Source: Procambarus clarkii
Lineage: Eukaryota > Arthropoda > Malacostraca > Decapoda > Cambaridae
Assembly: GCF_040958095.1 (NCBI RefSeq)
Contig: NC_091150.1
Coordinates: 63,730,591 to 63,794,590 of the forward strand
Direction: 5' to 3'
DNA length: 64,000 nucleotides
The stretch's first letter is position 1, and each line of letters begins with the position of its first letter. The translations under genes and the position numbers were made by a program. This document shows, piece after piece, positions 22,866 through 33,000 of the stretch. The notes below the pieces were generated by a model. The model saw only the letters and a program-made list of their open reading frames with translations, was not told the DNA's origin and made no database searches.

Positions 22866-24988
22866 TATTATAGTCGTGGGTTGGTTGGTGTTGTCGTCGT
22901 TGATCCTTCTCTACGGACAACCCAACCCACAACTCGGTAGAGTGCTTATACCTCCCTAGGAGATCACCCTTGGCGCTTCTGGCTCTTGGAGAGGGGCTCA
23001 ACGTCACACGTTTAGGGGATGCGGCTCCAACACTTAGCCTCGTTGTCACGTGCACACACCCACTCGAGCCGCTGTGACTCCCCACTCTCTCCTTAGGTGA
23101 TATGATCTCCTCAATCCCCTTTTGACTTATTAGTATTACCTTCTACCCTGTCCACAGCAGTGGTTCTTGTTTCTTTCTCTCTCTCTCTCTTCTTCTGTAC
23201 TATTTCATGGGAAGCCTCATTAGGACAAGGGCAAACACCAGCAAATTGGGATACATTTACTGGACAAAGCACATACACGATACATACACACATATAATAA
23301 TAATGAATCCTATACTCTATAATATTACAATCAGGTTGCACTCCAACATCATCAGAACTCTATCATCTGCTTATCAAGTGGTATCCTATCTCCTGGTTCA
23401 CCACCTGATACTATCAACCACCTCAAGTTGATCAAGTCTACATACACTGTTGCACTATCAACAGGAGAAATATATATATATATCTTTAAATGTGTACAAA
23501 GAAAATCAGCATTTGAATGCAATAACATATATCAGTATAAATGTTCATTGATGCACAATAATGATCAATCGATCACTCTATCAGTCCTAGAACACATACA
23601 TTTGTAGGTAATCCAGCCTACGACTGTAACTCTAAACTTCAGTATAAAACACTCCTTGACATAAGAATGCAAACAACCACTCACCTCTCACTGCGTCTTG
23701 CACGCTAATGACAACCAAACACTATCAACTCCCTACAAGTAATCCACCAGAACTTCCCGTCCACCTCTGGAAGTTCACTACCCTGATATCTTCAGGTTCT
23801 TCCGGGTTTCACTACCAGGATCCTCTGCAGCTCCTCCAGGCTGCTACCATGAAGTTTCCTTGAGCAACTACGGTGCTTCACCCTTCTGCTAGGTTCCTCC
23901 ACAGCTCTCTTGGCTGCTACACCGTGAAGTTTCCTCGAGCAACTATGGTGCTTCACCACCTCTACAGAAGCATGTGACACTCCTCTTCACTACTTCTCCT
24001 CACAGCTCGAGGTCCTCTGCTTCACTACCTTGGAGTCTCATCAATTACTTCATCTATGCTGGCTTCGAAGTTCTCAGCAACTTCTTCCCCAAAGACAAAC
24101 CTGCAACCCATCGACACTCCAATAAAAACGTTTCCCATTAACACATAAACAAAAATAACCACACAATATGCTTGCCTCAAACCTCTATCTGTCCTCTACA
24201 TACAGTGAGAGTGGACTCCCCCGTTTTGGGCGGGTCCATACTCCACCTCGCCTGGCGGCGGTCCTCACTCGCTGGGAGGGTCTTCCTCCGTCAGGAGCCG
24301 GGCTCCCTCAGTCGTCTGTCAGAGCTCAGAGGGGACGGACGTCGCTCCGTGCTCCTCCCTCTTCACTCTCCTATTTCAGGCTTTCTGCCTTATTAAAACA
24401 TGTCTAACTTATAAATAAACATTGATACTGTCGCTGGGCACACGACCAACCACAAGCAATCACTATGAACTGGCGTATATCGTGCTTACCACAGATTAAC
24501 TGGTCGAGGGCGCTTCTCCCTCTGACGGCGTCTGGTCACGGCGCTTCCACGGCCCACAATAATGCCTCTGGGCGATTTAATAAACACTTTGTCGACCAGG
24601 ACTTGAGACCACAACGTTCCCAGCTCGGTTCCACAGCTGGTACGTCTGCACACTTCTCTTCTCTTCGAGATATATCACTAGGGGGTTCCCTTCTGACGGG
24701 AGCTCAACGGAGCGCGGCTTTTCCCTGCGATGTCTGGCACTCAAGTGAGGTCAAAGCCCTTCCAGAAGCGAGCCTCACGCCTCCAGCAAAATGTCCACAT
24801 CTCCTAGCCAGTCATTTATCTGTTTTCTTCTTCATTGCCCATAATCTCAAACTGTTATACATATCCAAGCAACTATTTTACATATGCGTTATCACCTCAA
24901 TATTTGCTAGGCCTTCTAATCAGGTCAGGCTTGCTGAATAACTCTCAAGGAGGGAGACTCGTTTCTCCTGTAGGCTGAGATCATAACA
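22866..24988 (-). repeat. LTR 3 (5' LTR of the right unit)
   Basis: About 2.12 kb, near-identical to LTRs 1 and 2, with a short (AT)7 tract at about 23,470. Its outer edge abuts satellite array 1 with CATT at 24,989-24,992. Confidence 0.92.
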
Positions 24989-25361
24989 CATTGTAGTGCA
25001 GGCGGGCGTGGTAATACAGGTGTGCGTGGTTGTTCAGGTGGGCGTGGTGGTGCAGGTGGGTGTTGTGGTGCAGGTGTGCGTGGTGGTGCAGGTGGGTGTG
25101 GTGGTGCATGTGGGCGTGGTAGTGCTGGTGGGCGTGAAACTGCAGATGAGTGTGGTGGTGCAGGTGGGTGTTGTAGTGCAGATGAACGTGGTAGTGAAGG
25201 TGGTTTTGGTGGTGCGTGTGAGTGTGGTGCTGCAGGTGGGTATGGTTGTGCAGCTGGGCGTGGTGGTGCAAGTGGGCATGGTGGTGCAGGTGGGCGTGGT
25301 AATGCAGGTGGGCGTGGTGGTGCAGGTGGGCGTGGTGGTGCATTTGGGCATGGTAGTGCAG
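24989..25361 (+). repeat. 18-bp G-rich satellite, array 1 (right part)
   Basis: It continues array 1 after the LTR array. Removing the insert and one CATT restores GGGCATTGTAGTGCAGG, which exists uninterrupted in arrays 2 and 3. It ends abruptly at a candidate LTR edge. Confidence 0.92.
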
Positions 25362-26164
25362 TGTCGTGACGCTGAACCCCGGTTCATTCCGAACACAGCG
25401 ATTACACAACACATAGCACCTTGCCTCAGCAACTGTTACTACCACCGTGTACTCCTACACAGACCAGACCCTTGAGGCGTACCACTAGGTTTGTACTGGA
25501 ACACAATGAATGAACATATGGAAGGTATTTAAAGGCCGTCGGGTTTTGCCATTTAATTACAAAGAATAGACTCTGACAAATAATACTATATTAATTAACA
25601 TACTCTATTAGGGCAATACTCTTCCAATACCCATAGACCACTTGACCTCCGCGATCACCACCCACACTCGTAACTTCCGCCTAAGTCCCTAATACGGAAT
25701 GATTACTACAACGCTCCACACCCGGTTAGTCTTTCATTCAATACTCACATACTGCAGACTTAACTTGGTCACTAAGATCACATCAGGTTCTCGCATAGCT
25801 GTCTGCTACACTTCGCTGCTGCCACAAACGGGGATCCAAAGGACTTGCTAGTTCAACTCCCACAATCAGACTGTCTCTAGCCAACCATGGCCTCAAACAT
25901 TTCACCACTCCTCTCAAGGAAGGTATAATCCGATTAACCTTATCCCTAGAGCGGTAACCTTGATCCTAGAAGCCTGACGAAGAATAATTCCTCTTTCCAG
26001 GAATTATTAATTTGGCTAAACAGCTTCGATCTTAATCCATTGACCTTTCTTAGATATGTGATCCATAGTCTGTCTACTTACATGCACTTCCAATCATCAT
26101 TCGTTAAGTGTTGTAGTAATAATCCTCTAGCTAATAATTCCTACTAACTTGTGGATTACAACAC
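25362..26164 (-). mobile_element. Candidate LTR of a different, fragmentary LTR element
   Basis: About 800 bp bounded by TGTCGTGACG on the left and GGATTACAACA on the right, so TG...CA on either strand. It is followed by CCACTCCCCTCCTT, a purine tract when read on the minus strand. It abuts satellite on the left. No second copy of the LTR is in the window, so this is a fossil fragment or solo LTR; family unknown. Confidence 0.45.
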
Positions 26165-27769
26165 CACTCCCCTCCTTAAACACGCATATGTCCCCATATG
26201 CATCATTGCAATGGTTCCATTAGTGCAAGGACCTGGAGGATGCACCCACCATATGTGTACAACTAAGAAATCATCCAATAAGTTCATCATACACACGATG
26301 AAATAAATTAAAATTTTCCCCGACATGACTCACAACACTTCTCCAACATATACATTATATTCACATCATAGCACAGGTAAAATAGTCTGTAATAATTTTT
26401 CCCATCTCCAACAATGCACATATACCTAAACTGCTGACATATAATTACATACAAACATAACCATAAAATTACATTGACCAGAATGCTGGCAATTAAACAG
26501 AAATGACACTGGTCTTTAATATATACATAACACATATATATCTAAGGTTCTTCATCCTTAGTAATAAGTTAATTATAATTTAACATCGTGCCCTGTACTG
26601 TTGACATAAGGGCTTACAATGATCACACAATGTTTCACTGGCCTCCTCCACAATTGGCAGCATCACTTCTCTTGTCTTCGTGTCCCATGGTTGCTAGGTC
26701 ATAGATCCTCCATGACCCAGACAAAACCCAGGCTGTCCAGCCTGGTGAATGTTGTCAATGTCCCATCAATGCTCTGAGCTAACATGATCCTGGCCTCCAG
26801 AGCAACGGAGATTCCTACCCCAGGGTCATGTTCCCTCGGGTCTGTGCTGACGTCTCGTTCCAGGCACCAATCCCAGAACGCTGTAGATACCTCACAGCTC
26901 TCTGGTCATCCTTCTTTGCTGTCCTCACCACAGCTGTAGCACATTACTCTAGGCCCATCCGCCCAGAGTGTGTCCACCTGTATTCACACCTTCCCGACCG
27001 CTGTACCTGCAAAATATTCCCTCGGAGCCCCCTGGCTCGATCCCATTATTACATGACACCCCTTCGGCTCCTTACTCTCTCCCCGTATATAGCCTGAGCG
27101 CAGCTGCAAAACCATTGCAGCTGGCCCTTATCCCTGCTTTGATGTCAGGGGGCGAATTTCGCCTATAACGTCACGTTGGCTTCACTTCCTTTCCCTATTT
27201 TTCTAGAATTACTGAGTGTAGCCTCATGGCTTCCCTTCTACTCTACCTGAAGCTCTGTGACATGATCCCGGGGGACCTTCTCAAGCCTAACACTCAGTAA
27301 TGGTGCCGATGAGGTAATATACAGTATATACATACACATACAGTATCACAATAAATACCTCATTAAAACAATTTCACAACTAATGTCACTAAAACATCAT
27401 ACTGCCACTGGCTCGCCTCTAGCGAGATTCCTGTAACAACTTAATAAGAAATTAGTATATCTACTTCGCTCGCCCACTGCAACCACCAACACCTGAAATT
27501 TTGAAATTCTACATTATAATCTTATCCATAAGACTTACCCACTCCGACACACCATCACCTCTGGTCAACCCAACCACTGATGACCTCATTATAACACCAC
27601 GTCTCTCAACAGTCAGGCTCTGCGTCCTGACGCACCTGACCTCATTACACCGATACTCACCGTATCCACCACCACCTGGCCTCCAGTGCCGCTATGCACT
27701 CCACAACGCCACACTCCATACCAGGCGTCCAAACGCCACAACACTACACATGCTACTCTACACCACACT
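26165..27769. other. Region with possible internal remnant of the LTR fragment; no gene supported
   Basis: A purine-tract-like segment (26,165-26,178, minus strand) is followed by AT-rich DNA and a more GC-rich stretch (about 26,640-27,190) with weak coding character on both strands. I recognise no domain. An inverted pair ATTACTGAGTGT / ACACTCAGTAAT lies near 27,208 and 27,289. The 27,480-27,769 part leads into the 60-bp satellite and may be diverged monomers. Confidence 0.3.
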
Positions 27770-28594
27770 CTACACACTACCCAACACTCTACAAAACTAC
27801 CATGCCCAAGCACCACTCAACACCGCACTCTACACACTACCCACACTCTACAAAAACTACCATGCCCATGCACCACTCAACACCGCACTCTACACACTAC
27901 CCACACTCTACAAAAACTACCATGCCCATGCACCACTCAACACCACACTCTACACACTACCCACACTCTACAAAAACTACCATGCCCATGCACCACTCAA
28001 CACCACACTCTACACACTACCCACACTCTACAAAAACTACCATGCCCATGCACCACTCAACACCGCACTCTACACACTACCCACACTCTACAAAAACTAC
28101 CATGCCTATGCACCACTCAACACCACACTCTACACACTACCCACACTCTACAAAAACTACCATGCCCATGCACCACTCAACACCGCACTCTACACACTAC
28201 CCACACTCTACAAAAACTACCATGCCTATGCACCACTCAACACCACACTCTACACACTACCCAACACTCTACAAAACTACCATGCCCATGCACCACTCAA
28301 CACCGCACTCTACACACTACCCACACTCTACAAAAACTACCATGCCCATGCACCACTCAACACCACACTCTACACACTACCCACACTCTACAAAAACTAC
28401 CATGCCCATGCACCACTCAACACCGCACTCTACACACTACCCACACTCTACAAAAACTACCATGCCTATGCACCACTCAACACCACACTCTACACACTAC
28501 CCAACACTCTACAAAACTACCATGCCCATGCACCACTCAACACCGCACTCTACACACTACCCCACACTCTACGAAACTACCATGCCCATGCACC
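27770..28594 (+). repeat. 60-bp satellite array
   Basis: About 13.8 copies of an exact 60-bp unit containing CACTCTACACACTACCCACA and CTACCATGCCCATGCACCAC. Variants (CCAACACTCT versus CCACACTCTA, CCTATG versus CCCATG, CACCGCACTC versus CACCACACTC) recur in a multi-unit pattern, so a higher-order structure is present. The period is divisible by three, which keeps a frame open with a 20-residue repeat. It fuses directly to satellite array 2. Confidence 0.95.
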
Positions 28595-31319
28595 TGCAGG
28601 TGGTGCAGGTGGGCATGGTGATGCAGGTGGGTTTGGTGGTGCAGGTGGGTGTGGTGGTGCAGGTTGGCATGGTGGTGCAGGTGGGTGTGGTGGTGCAGGT
28701 GGGTGTGGTGGTGCAGGTGGGTGTGGTGGTGCAGGTGGGTGTGGTGGTGCAGGTGGGCATGGTGATGCACGTTGGCATAGTGGTGCAGGTGGGTGTGGTG
28801 GTGCAAGTGGGTGTGGTGGTGCAGGTGGGCATGGTGATGCACGTTGGCATGGTGGTGCAGGTGGGTGTGGTGGTGCAGGTTGGCATAGTGATGCACGTTG
28901 GCATGGAGGTGCAGGTGGGTGTGGTGGTGCAGGTGGGTGTGGTGGTGCAGGTGGGTGTGGTGGTGCAGGTGGGCATGGTGATGAACGTTGGCATGGTGGT
29001 GCAGGTGGGTGTGGTGGTGCAGGTGGGTGTGGTGGTGCAGGTGGGCATGGTGATGCAGGTGGGTTTGGTGGTGCAGGTGGGTTTGGTGGTGCAGGTTGGC
29101 ATGGCGATGCAGGTTGGCATGGTGGTGCAGGTGGGTGTGGTGGTGCAGGTGGGTGTTTTATTGCAGATGAACGTGGTAGTGAAGGTGGTTTTGGTGGTGC
29201 GTGTGAGTGTGGTGCTGCAGGTGGGTATGGTGGTGCAGCTGGGCGTGGTGGTGCAAGTGGGCATTGTGGTGCAGGTGGGCGTGGTATTGCAGGAGGGCGT
29301 GGTGGTGCAGGTGGGCGTGGTGGTGCATTTGGGCATGGTAGTGCAGGTGGGTGTGGTGGTGCAGGTGGGTGTGGTGGTACAGGTAGGTGTGATGGTGCAG
29401 GTGTGCATGGTGGGTCAGGTGGGTGTAGTTGTGCAGATGGGCGTGGTAGTGAAGGTGGTTATGGTGGGGCGGGTTTCTGTGGAGGTGCAGGTGGGTATGG
29501 TGGTGCAGGTGGGTGTGGTGGTGCAAGTGTGTGTGGTGGTGCAGGTGGGCATGGTAGTGCATGTGGGCGCGGTAGTGCAGGTGGGCGTGGTGGTGCAGGT
29601 GGGTGTGGTAGTGCAGGTGGATGTGGTGGTGTAGGTGGGTGTGGTGGTGCAGGGGGGTGTGGTGGTGCAGGTGGTTCGTGGTGGTGCAGGTGGGTGTGGT
29701 GGTGCAGGTGGTTCGTGGTGGTGCAGGTGGATGTGGTGGTGCAGGTGGGCGTGGTAGTGCAGATGGGTGTAATAGTGCAGGTGGATGTGGTGGTGCAGGT
29801 GGGTGTGGTGGTGCAGGTGGGTGTGGTGGTGCAGGTGGGTGTGGTGGTGCAGATGGGTGTGGGGGTGATGCGGGTGTTGTGGTGCAGGTGGGTGTGGTGG
29901 TGCAGGTGTTGCGTGGTGGCGCAGGTGGGTGTTGCAGTGCAGGTGGGTGTAGTAGTGCAGGTGGGTGTGGTGGTGCAGGTTTGTGTGGTGGTGAAAGTGT
30001 GCGTGGTGGTGCAGGTGGGTGTGGTGGTGCAGGTGGGTATGGTAGTGCATATGTGTTTGGTGGTGCAGGTGGGCGTGGTAGTGCAGGTGTGCATGGTGGT
30101 GCAGGCGGGCGTAGAGGTGCAGGAGGGCGTGGGATTGCAGGTGGGCGTGGGAGTGCAGGTGGGCGTGGCAGTGCAGGTGGGCATTGTAGTGCAGGCGGGC
30201 GTGGTAATACAGTTGTGCGTGGTTGTTCAGGTGGGCGTGGTGGTGCAGGTGGGTGTGGTGGTGCAGGTGGGTGTTGTGGTGCAGGTGTGCGTGGTGGTGC
30301 AGGTGGGTGTGGTGGTGCATGTGGGCGTGGTAGTGCTGGTGGGCGTGGCAGTGCAGGTGGGTGTTGTAGTGCAGGTGGGTGTGGTAGTGCAGGCGGGCGT
30401 GGTAGTGCAAGTGGGCTTGGTATTGCAGGTGGACGTTGTGGTGCAGGTGGGCGTTGTAGTGCAGGTGGACGTATTAGTGGAGATGGGCGTGACGGTGCAG
30501 GTGGGCGTGGTCGGGCAGGTGGGCGTGGTAATGCAGTTTGGTGTGGTGGTGCAGGCGCCTGTGGTGGTGCAGGTATGCGTTGTGGTGCAGGTTTGCGTTG
30601 TGGTGCAGGTATGCGTTGTGGCGCAGGTGGGTGTGGTAGTGCAGGTGGGCGTATTAGTGCAGGTTGGCGTAGTGGTGCAGGTGGGCGTGATGGTGCAGGT
30701 GGGCGTGATGGCGCAGGTGGGTGTGGTAGTGCAGGTGGGCGTATTAGTGCAGGTTGGCGTAGTGGTGCAGGTGGGCGTGATGGTGCAGGGGGGCGTGATG
30801 GTGCAGGTGGGTGTGCTAGGGCAGGTGGATGTGGTGGTGCAGGTGGGTGTGGTGGTGCAGGTGGGTGTAGTTGTGCAGGTGAACGTGGTAGTGAAGGTGG
30901 TGCGGGTGGTACGGGTGTGTGTGGTGCTGCAGGTGGGTATGGTGGTGCAGCTGGGCGTGGTGGTGAAGACGGGTGTGGTGGTGCAGGTGGGTGTGGTGGT
31001 GCAGGTGTGCGTGGTGGTGCAGGTGGGCGTGGTAGTGCAGGTGGGCGTGGTAGTGCAGGTGGGCATGGTGGTCTAGATGGGTGTAGTGGTGTAGGTGGGC
31101 GTTGTGGTGCAGAAGGGCGTTGTGGTGCAGGTGGGTGTGGTAGTGCAGGTGGGCGTGGTAGTGCAGGTGGGTGTGGTGGTGTAGGTGGGCGTGGTAGTGC
31201 AGGTGGGTGTGGTTGTGCAGGTCGGCGTGATGGTGCAGGTGGGCGTGGTGGTGAAAGTGGGCGAGGTGGTGCAGAAGGAGGTGGTGGTGTAGGAGGGCGT
31301 GGTTGTGCAGGTGGGCGTG
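28595..31319 (+). repeat. 18-bp G-rich satellite, array 2
   Basis: Same 18-bp family. The left portion resembles array 1 (GGTTGGCATGGTGATGCA variants). From about 29,600 it is collinear with array 3 (43,790-45,300), sharing irregular units such as AGGTGGTTCGTGGTGGTGCA in the same order. It ends at AGTAGTAGGG, the edge of the palindrome. Confidence 0.95.
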
Positions 31320-31329
31320 AGTAGTAGGG

Positions 31330-31480
31330 AGTACAGCGCACAGGTCATTTTTTTTTTTTTGCCAGAGGACCCCTGTGCGATGTACAGCGCACAGGTAATT
31401 TTTTTTTTTTTGGCCAGAGGACCCCTGTGCGATGTACAGCTCACAGGTAATTTTTTTTTCTGTGAAATATCGTGTCTGTG
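31330..31480 (+). repeat. Hairpin poly-T minisatellite at the left arm tip
   Basis: About three units of about 52 bp. Each has CGCACAGG, a T run of about 10-13, CCAGAGGACC and then CCTGTGCG. CGCACAGG and CCTGTGCG are exact reverse complements, so each unit can fold with the T run in the loop. The mirror copy is at 42,890-43,030. Confidence 0.85.
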
Positions 31481-31979
31481 AGCCAGGGTATTCAGGTAAA
31501 TTTTGTCAGTCACAGATTTTAGAAGTAAGGATTTCTTATGATGAAAATAATTTCCGAGACATAGAAGTTTGTTAAGGGCTTATGGGAGAAATTCAAATAT
31601 CGTGTGAAGCGCTTTAGGGTTTCCAGGAGAACTCTACGGACATATTTTACCTGTTTTCAACTTACAAAAAATCGTCTATGTAAGCCATAGTTTTTCATGT
31701 AAATTTAGAAAGTTACCTGTGTGAGCCAGGGTTTTCAGGTCTCGTACCTCACATCACCTCCCTCCCCCCTTACCTCGCAATCTCTCGCGTCACCTTTATT
31801 TACCTTACGCCCGGCCAGCCAGACGCTTCGTGTAGGTCTCCTCTTATCATATCTTATCTTATCTTCTCCATAATATCTGGACCGTCCCTCCTCTCTCTCT
31901 CTCCTTTCATTCAGTTCAGCTATTTTCTGACATCATATGTTTGCTCCTTTTCATTAAGCAAGTCAGTTTTACACAAATA

Positions 31980-33000
31980 AATCGTGTTAGTAAGCAAGTT
32001 CTAGCTCACGTTCCCTGCCTTAGTCCCCTGTCGTATAATGAATACTATCATTCCAATCCCTCTAAAATTTAAAAATAATCATATTTCAAACGTATTTCAA
32101 TACAGTAATTTAGTTACCGAGCTCCAGCGCTTGTCCTCCGCCTTAGCTCTCTCTCGTATCTTCGTTAATACCTATTCAAATTCCCCGAAATTTTTACCCT
32201 CTGTATTTCAGGCACCGTAAATAAGATCAAGTCCATTACCGAGCTCCAGCTCTCGTCCTCCACCTTAGTTCATTGTACAAGATCGTTAGTAACAGATCAA
32301 TTCCCCTGAAATTTTTTACCCTCTGTATTTTCAGGCTCCGTAAATAAGATCAAAACAGTTATCGAGCTCCAGCTCTTGTCCATCGCCTTAGTTCATTTAT
32401 ACAAGATCGTTAGTAACAGACCAATTTTCCCGAAATTTAAAGCAGACATACTTCAAAGTTAGTAAATAAAAATCAAGTAAGTTATCGAGCTCCAGCTCTC
32501 ATCCCCCGCCTTAGTTCTCTCTCGTATATTTGTAAATAACCTATCAATTTCCCGAAATTTAAAAGCAGACATACTTCAAAGTTAGTAAATAAGATCAAGT
32601 CAGTTATCGAGCTCCAGCTCTCGTCCCCACCTTAGTTCTCTTTCGTATCTTTGTAAATAACCCATCAATTTCCCTGAAATTTTTACCATCTGTATTTCAG
32701 ACATAGTAAATATGAAGTAAACAAATATAAAACTCTAGCTCTTGTCCTCTGTCCAAGTTCACTCATGTAAATTCATTACTATCAGTCCAAATCCCCCTGA
32801 GATTTAAACACCCAACTACATTTTCAGACATAGTAAATAAAAACCAGTTCAGTTATGAAGTTTCAACTCTTGTGCCCCAGCTTAGTTCATTTTGTACAAG
32901 TTCTTTATTTTCCAACTAAATCACCCTGAGATTTAAAATCACCTTATTTTCTAACGTAGTAAAATTAATCTGGACATTAGCCAAGTTCCATTTCCTCAGC
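31980..33000 (+). repeat. About 122-bp degenerate tandem repeat
   Basis: GAGCTCCAGC recurs at about 32,119, 32,241, 32,364, 32,487 and 32,609 (spacings 122-123), each unit carrying CCTTAGTTC, AGTAACAGATCAATT-type and TCTGTATTTCAG phrases; flanking units are more diverged. The right arm counterpart has about two more units. Confidence 0.85.

Larger units (their letters stand above)
8066..24988 (-). mobile_element. Tandem Ty3/gypsy-type LTR retrotransposon array (LTR-int-LTR-int-LTR), Gmr1-like order
   Basis: Three LTRs (8,066-10,192; 15,441-17,619; 22,866-24,988) alternate with two internal regions of about 5.25 kb, all on the minus strand. One CATT pair flanks the whole and none flanks the middle LTR. 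Each LTR, read on the minus strand, begins TGTTATGATC and ends CTATAATA. Each internal region has a tRNA-type primer site next to its 5' LTR and a purine tract next to its 3' LTR. The pol order is protease, integrase, RT, RNase H. LTRs and internals are near-identical by eye, so the array is young. The arrangement is what unequal exchange between LTRs of a single insertion gives. The right-hand unit looks close to whole; the left-hand unit is broken, with about one or two breaks. Confidence 0.93.

Noticed and set aside
8066-24988. Two independent LTR insertions side by side
   Set aside because: Only one outer CATT pair exists and the middle LTR is shared, so a single insertion with later exchange is simpler.
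26828-27168. Plus-strand frames of 66-89 codons as a host exon
   Set aside because: No domain, no clear splice sites or conservation evidence; more likely decayed element sequence.
28595-31319. CRISPR-like array
   Set aside because: The units are contiguous 18-bp monomers with no unique spacers, and the DNA is eukaryotic.
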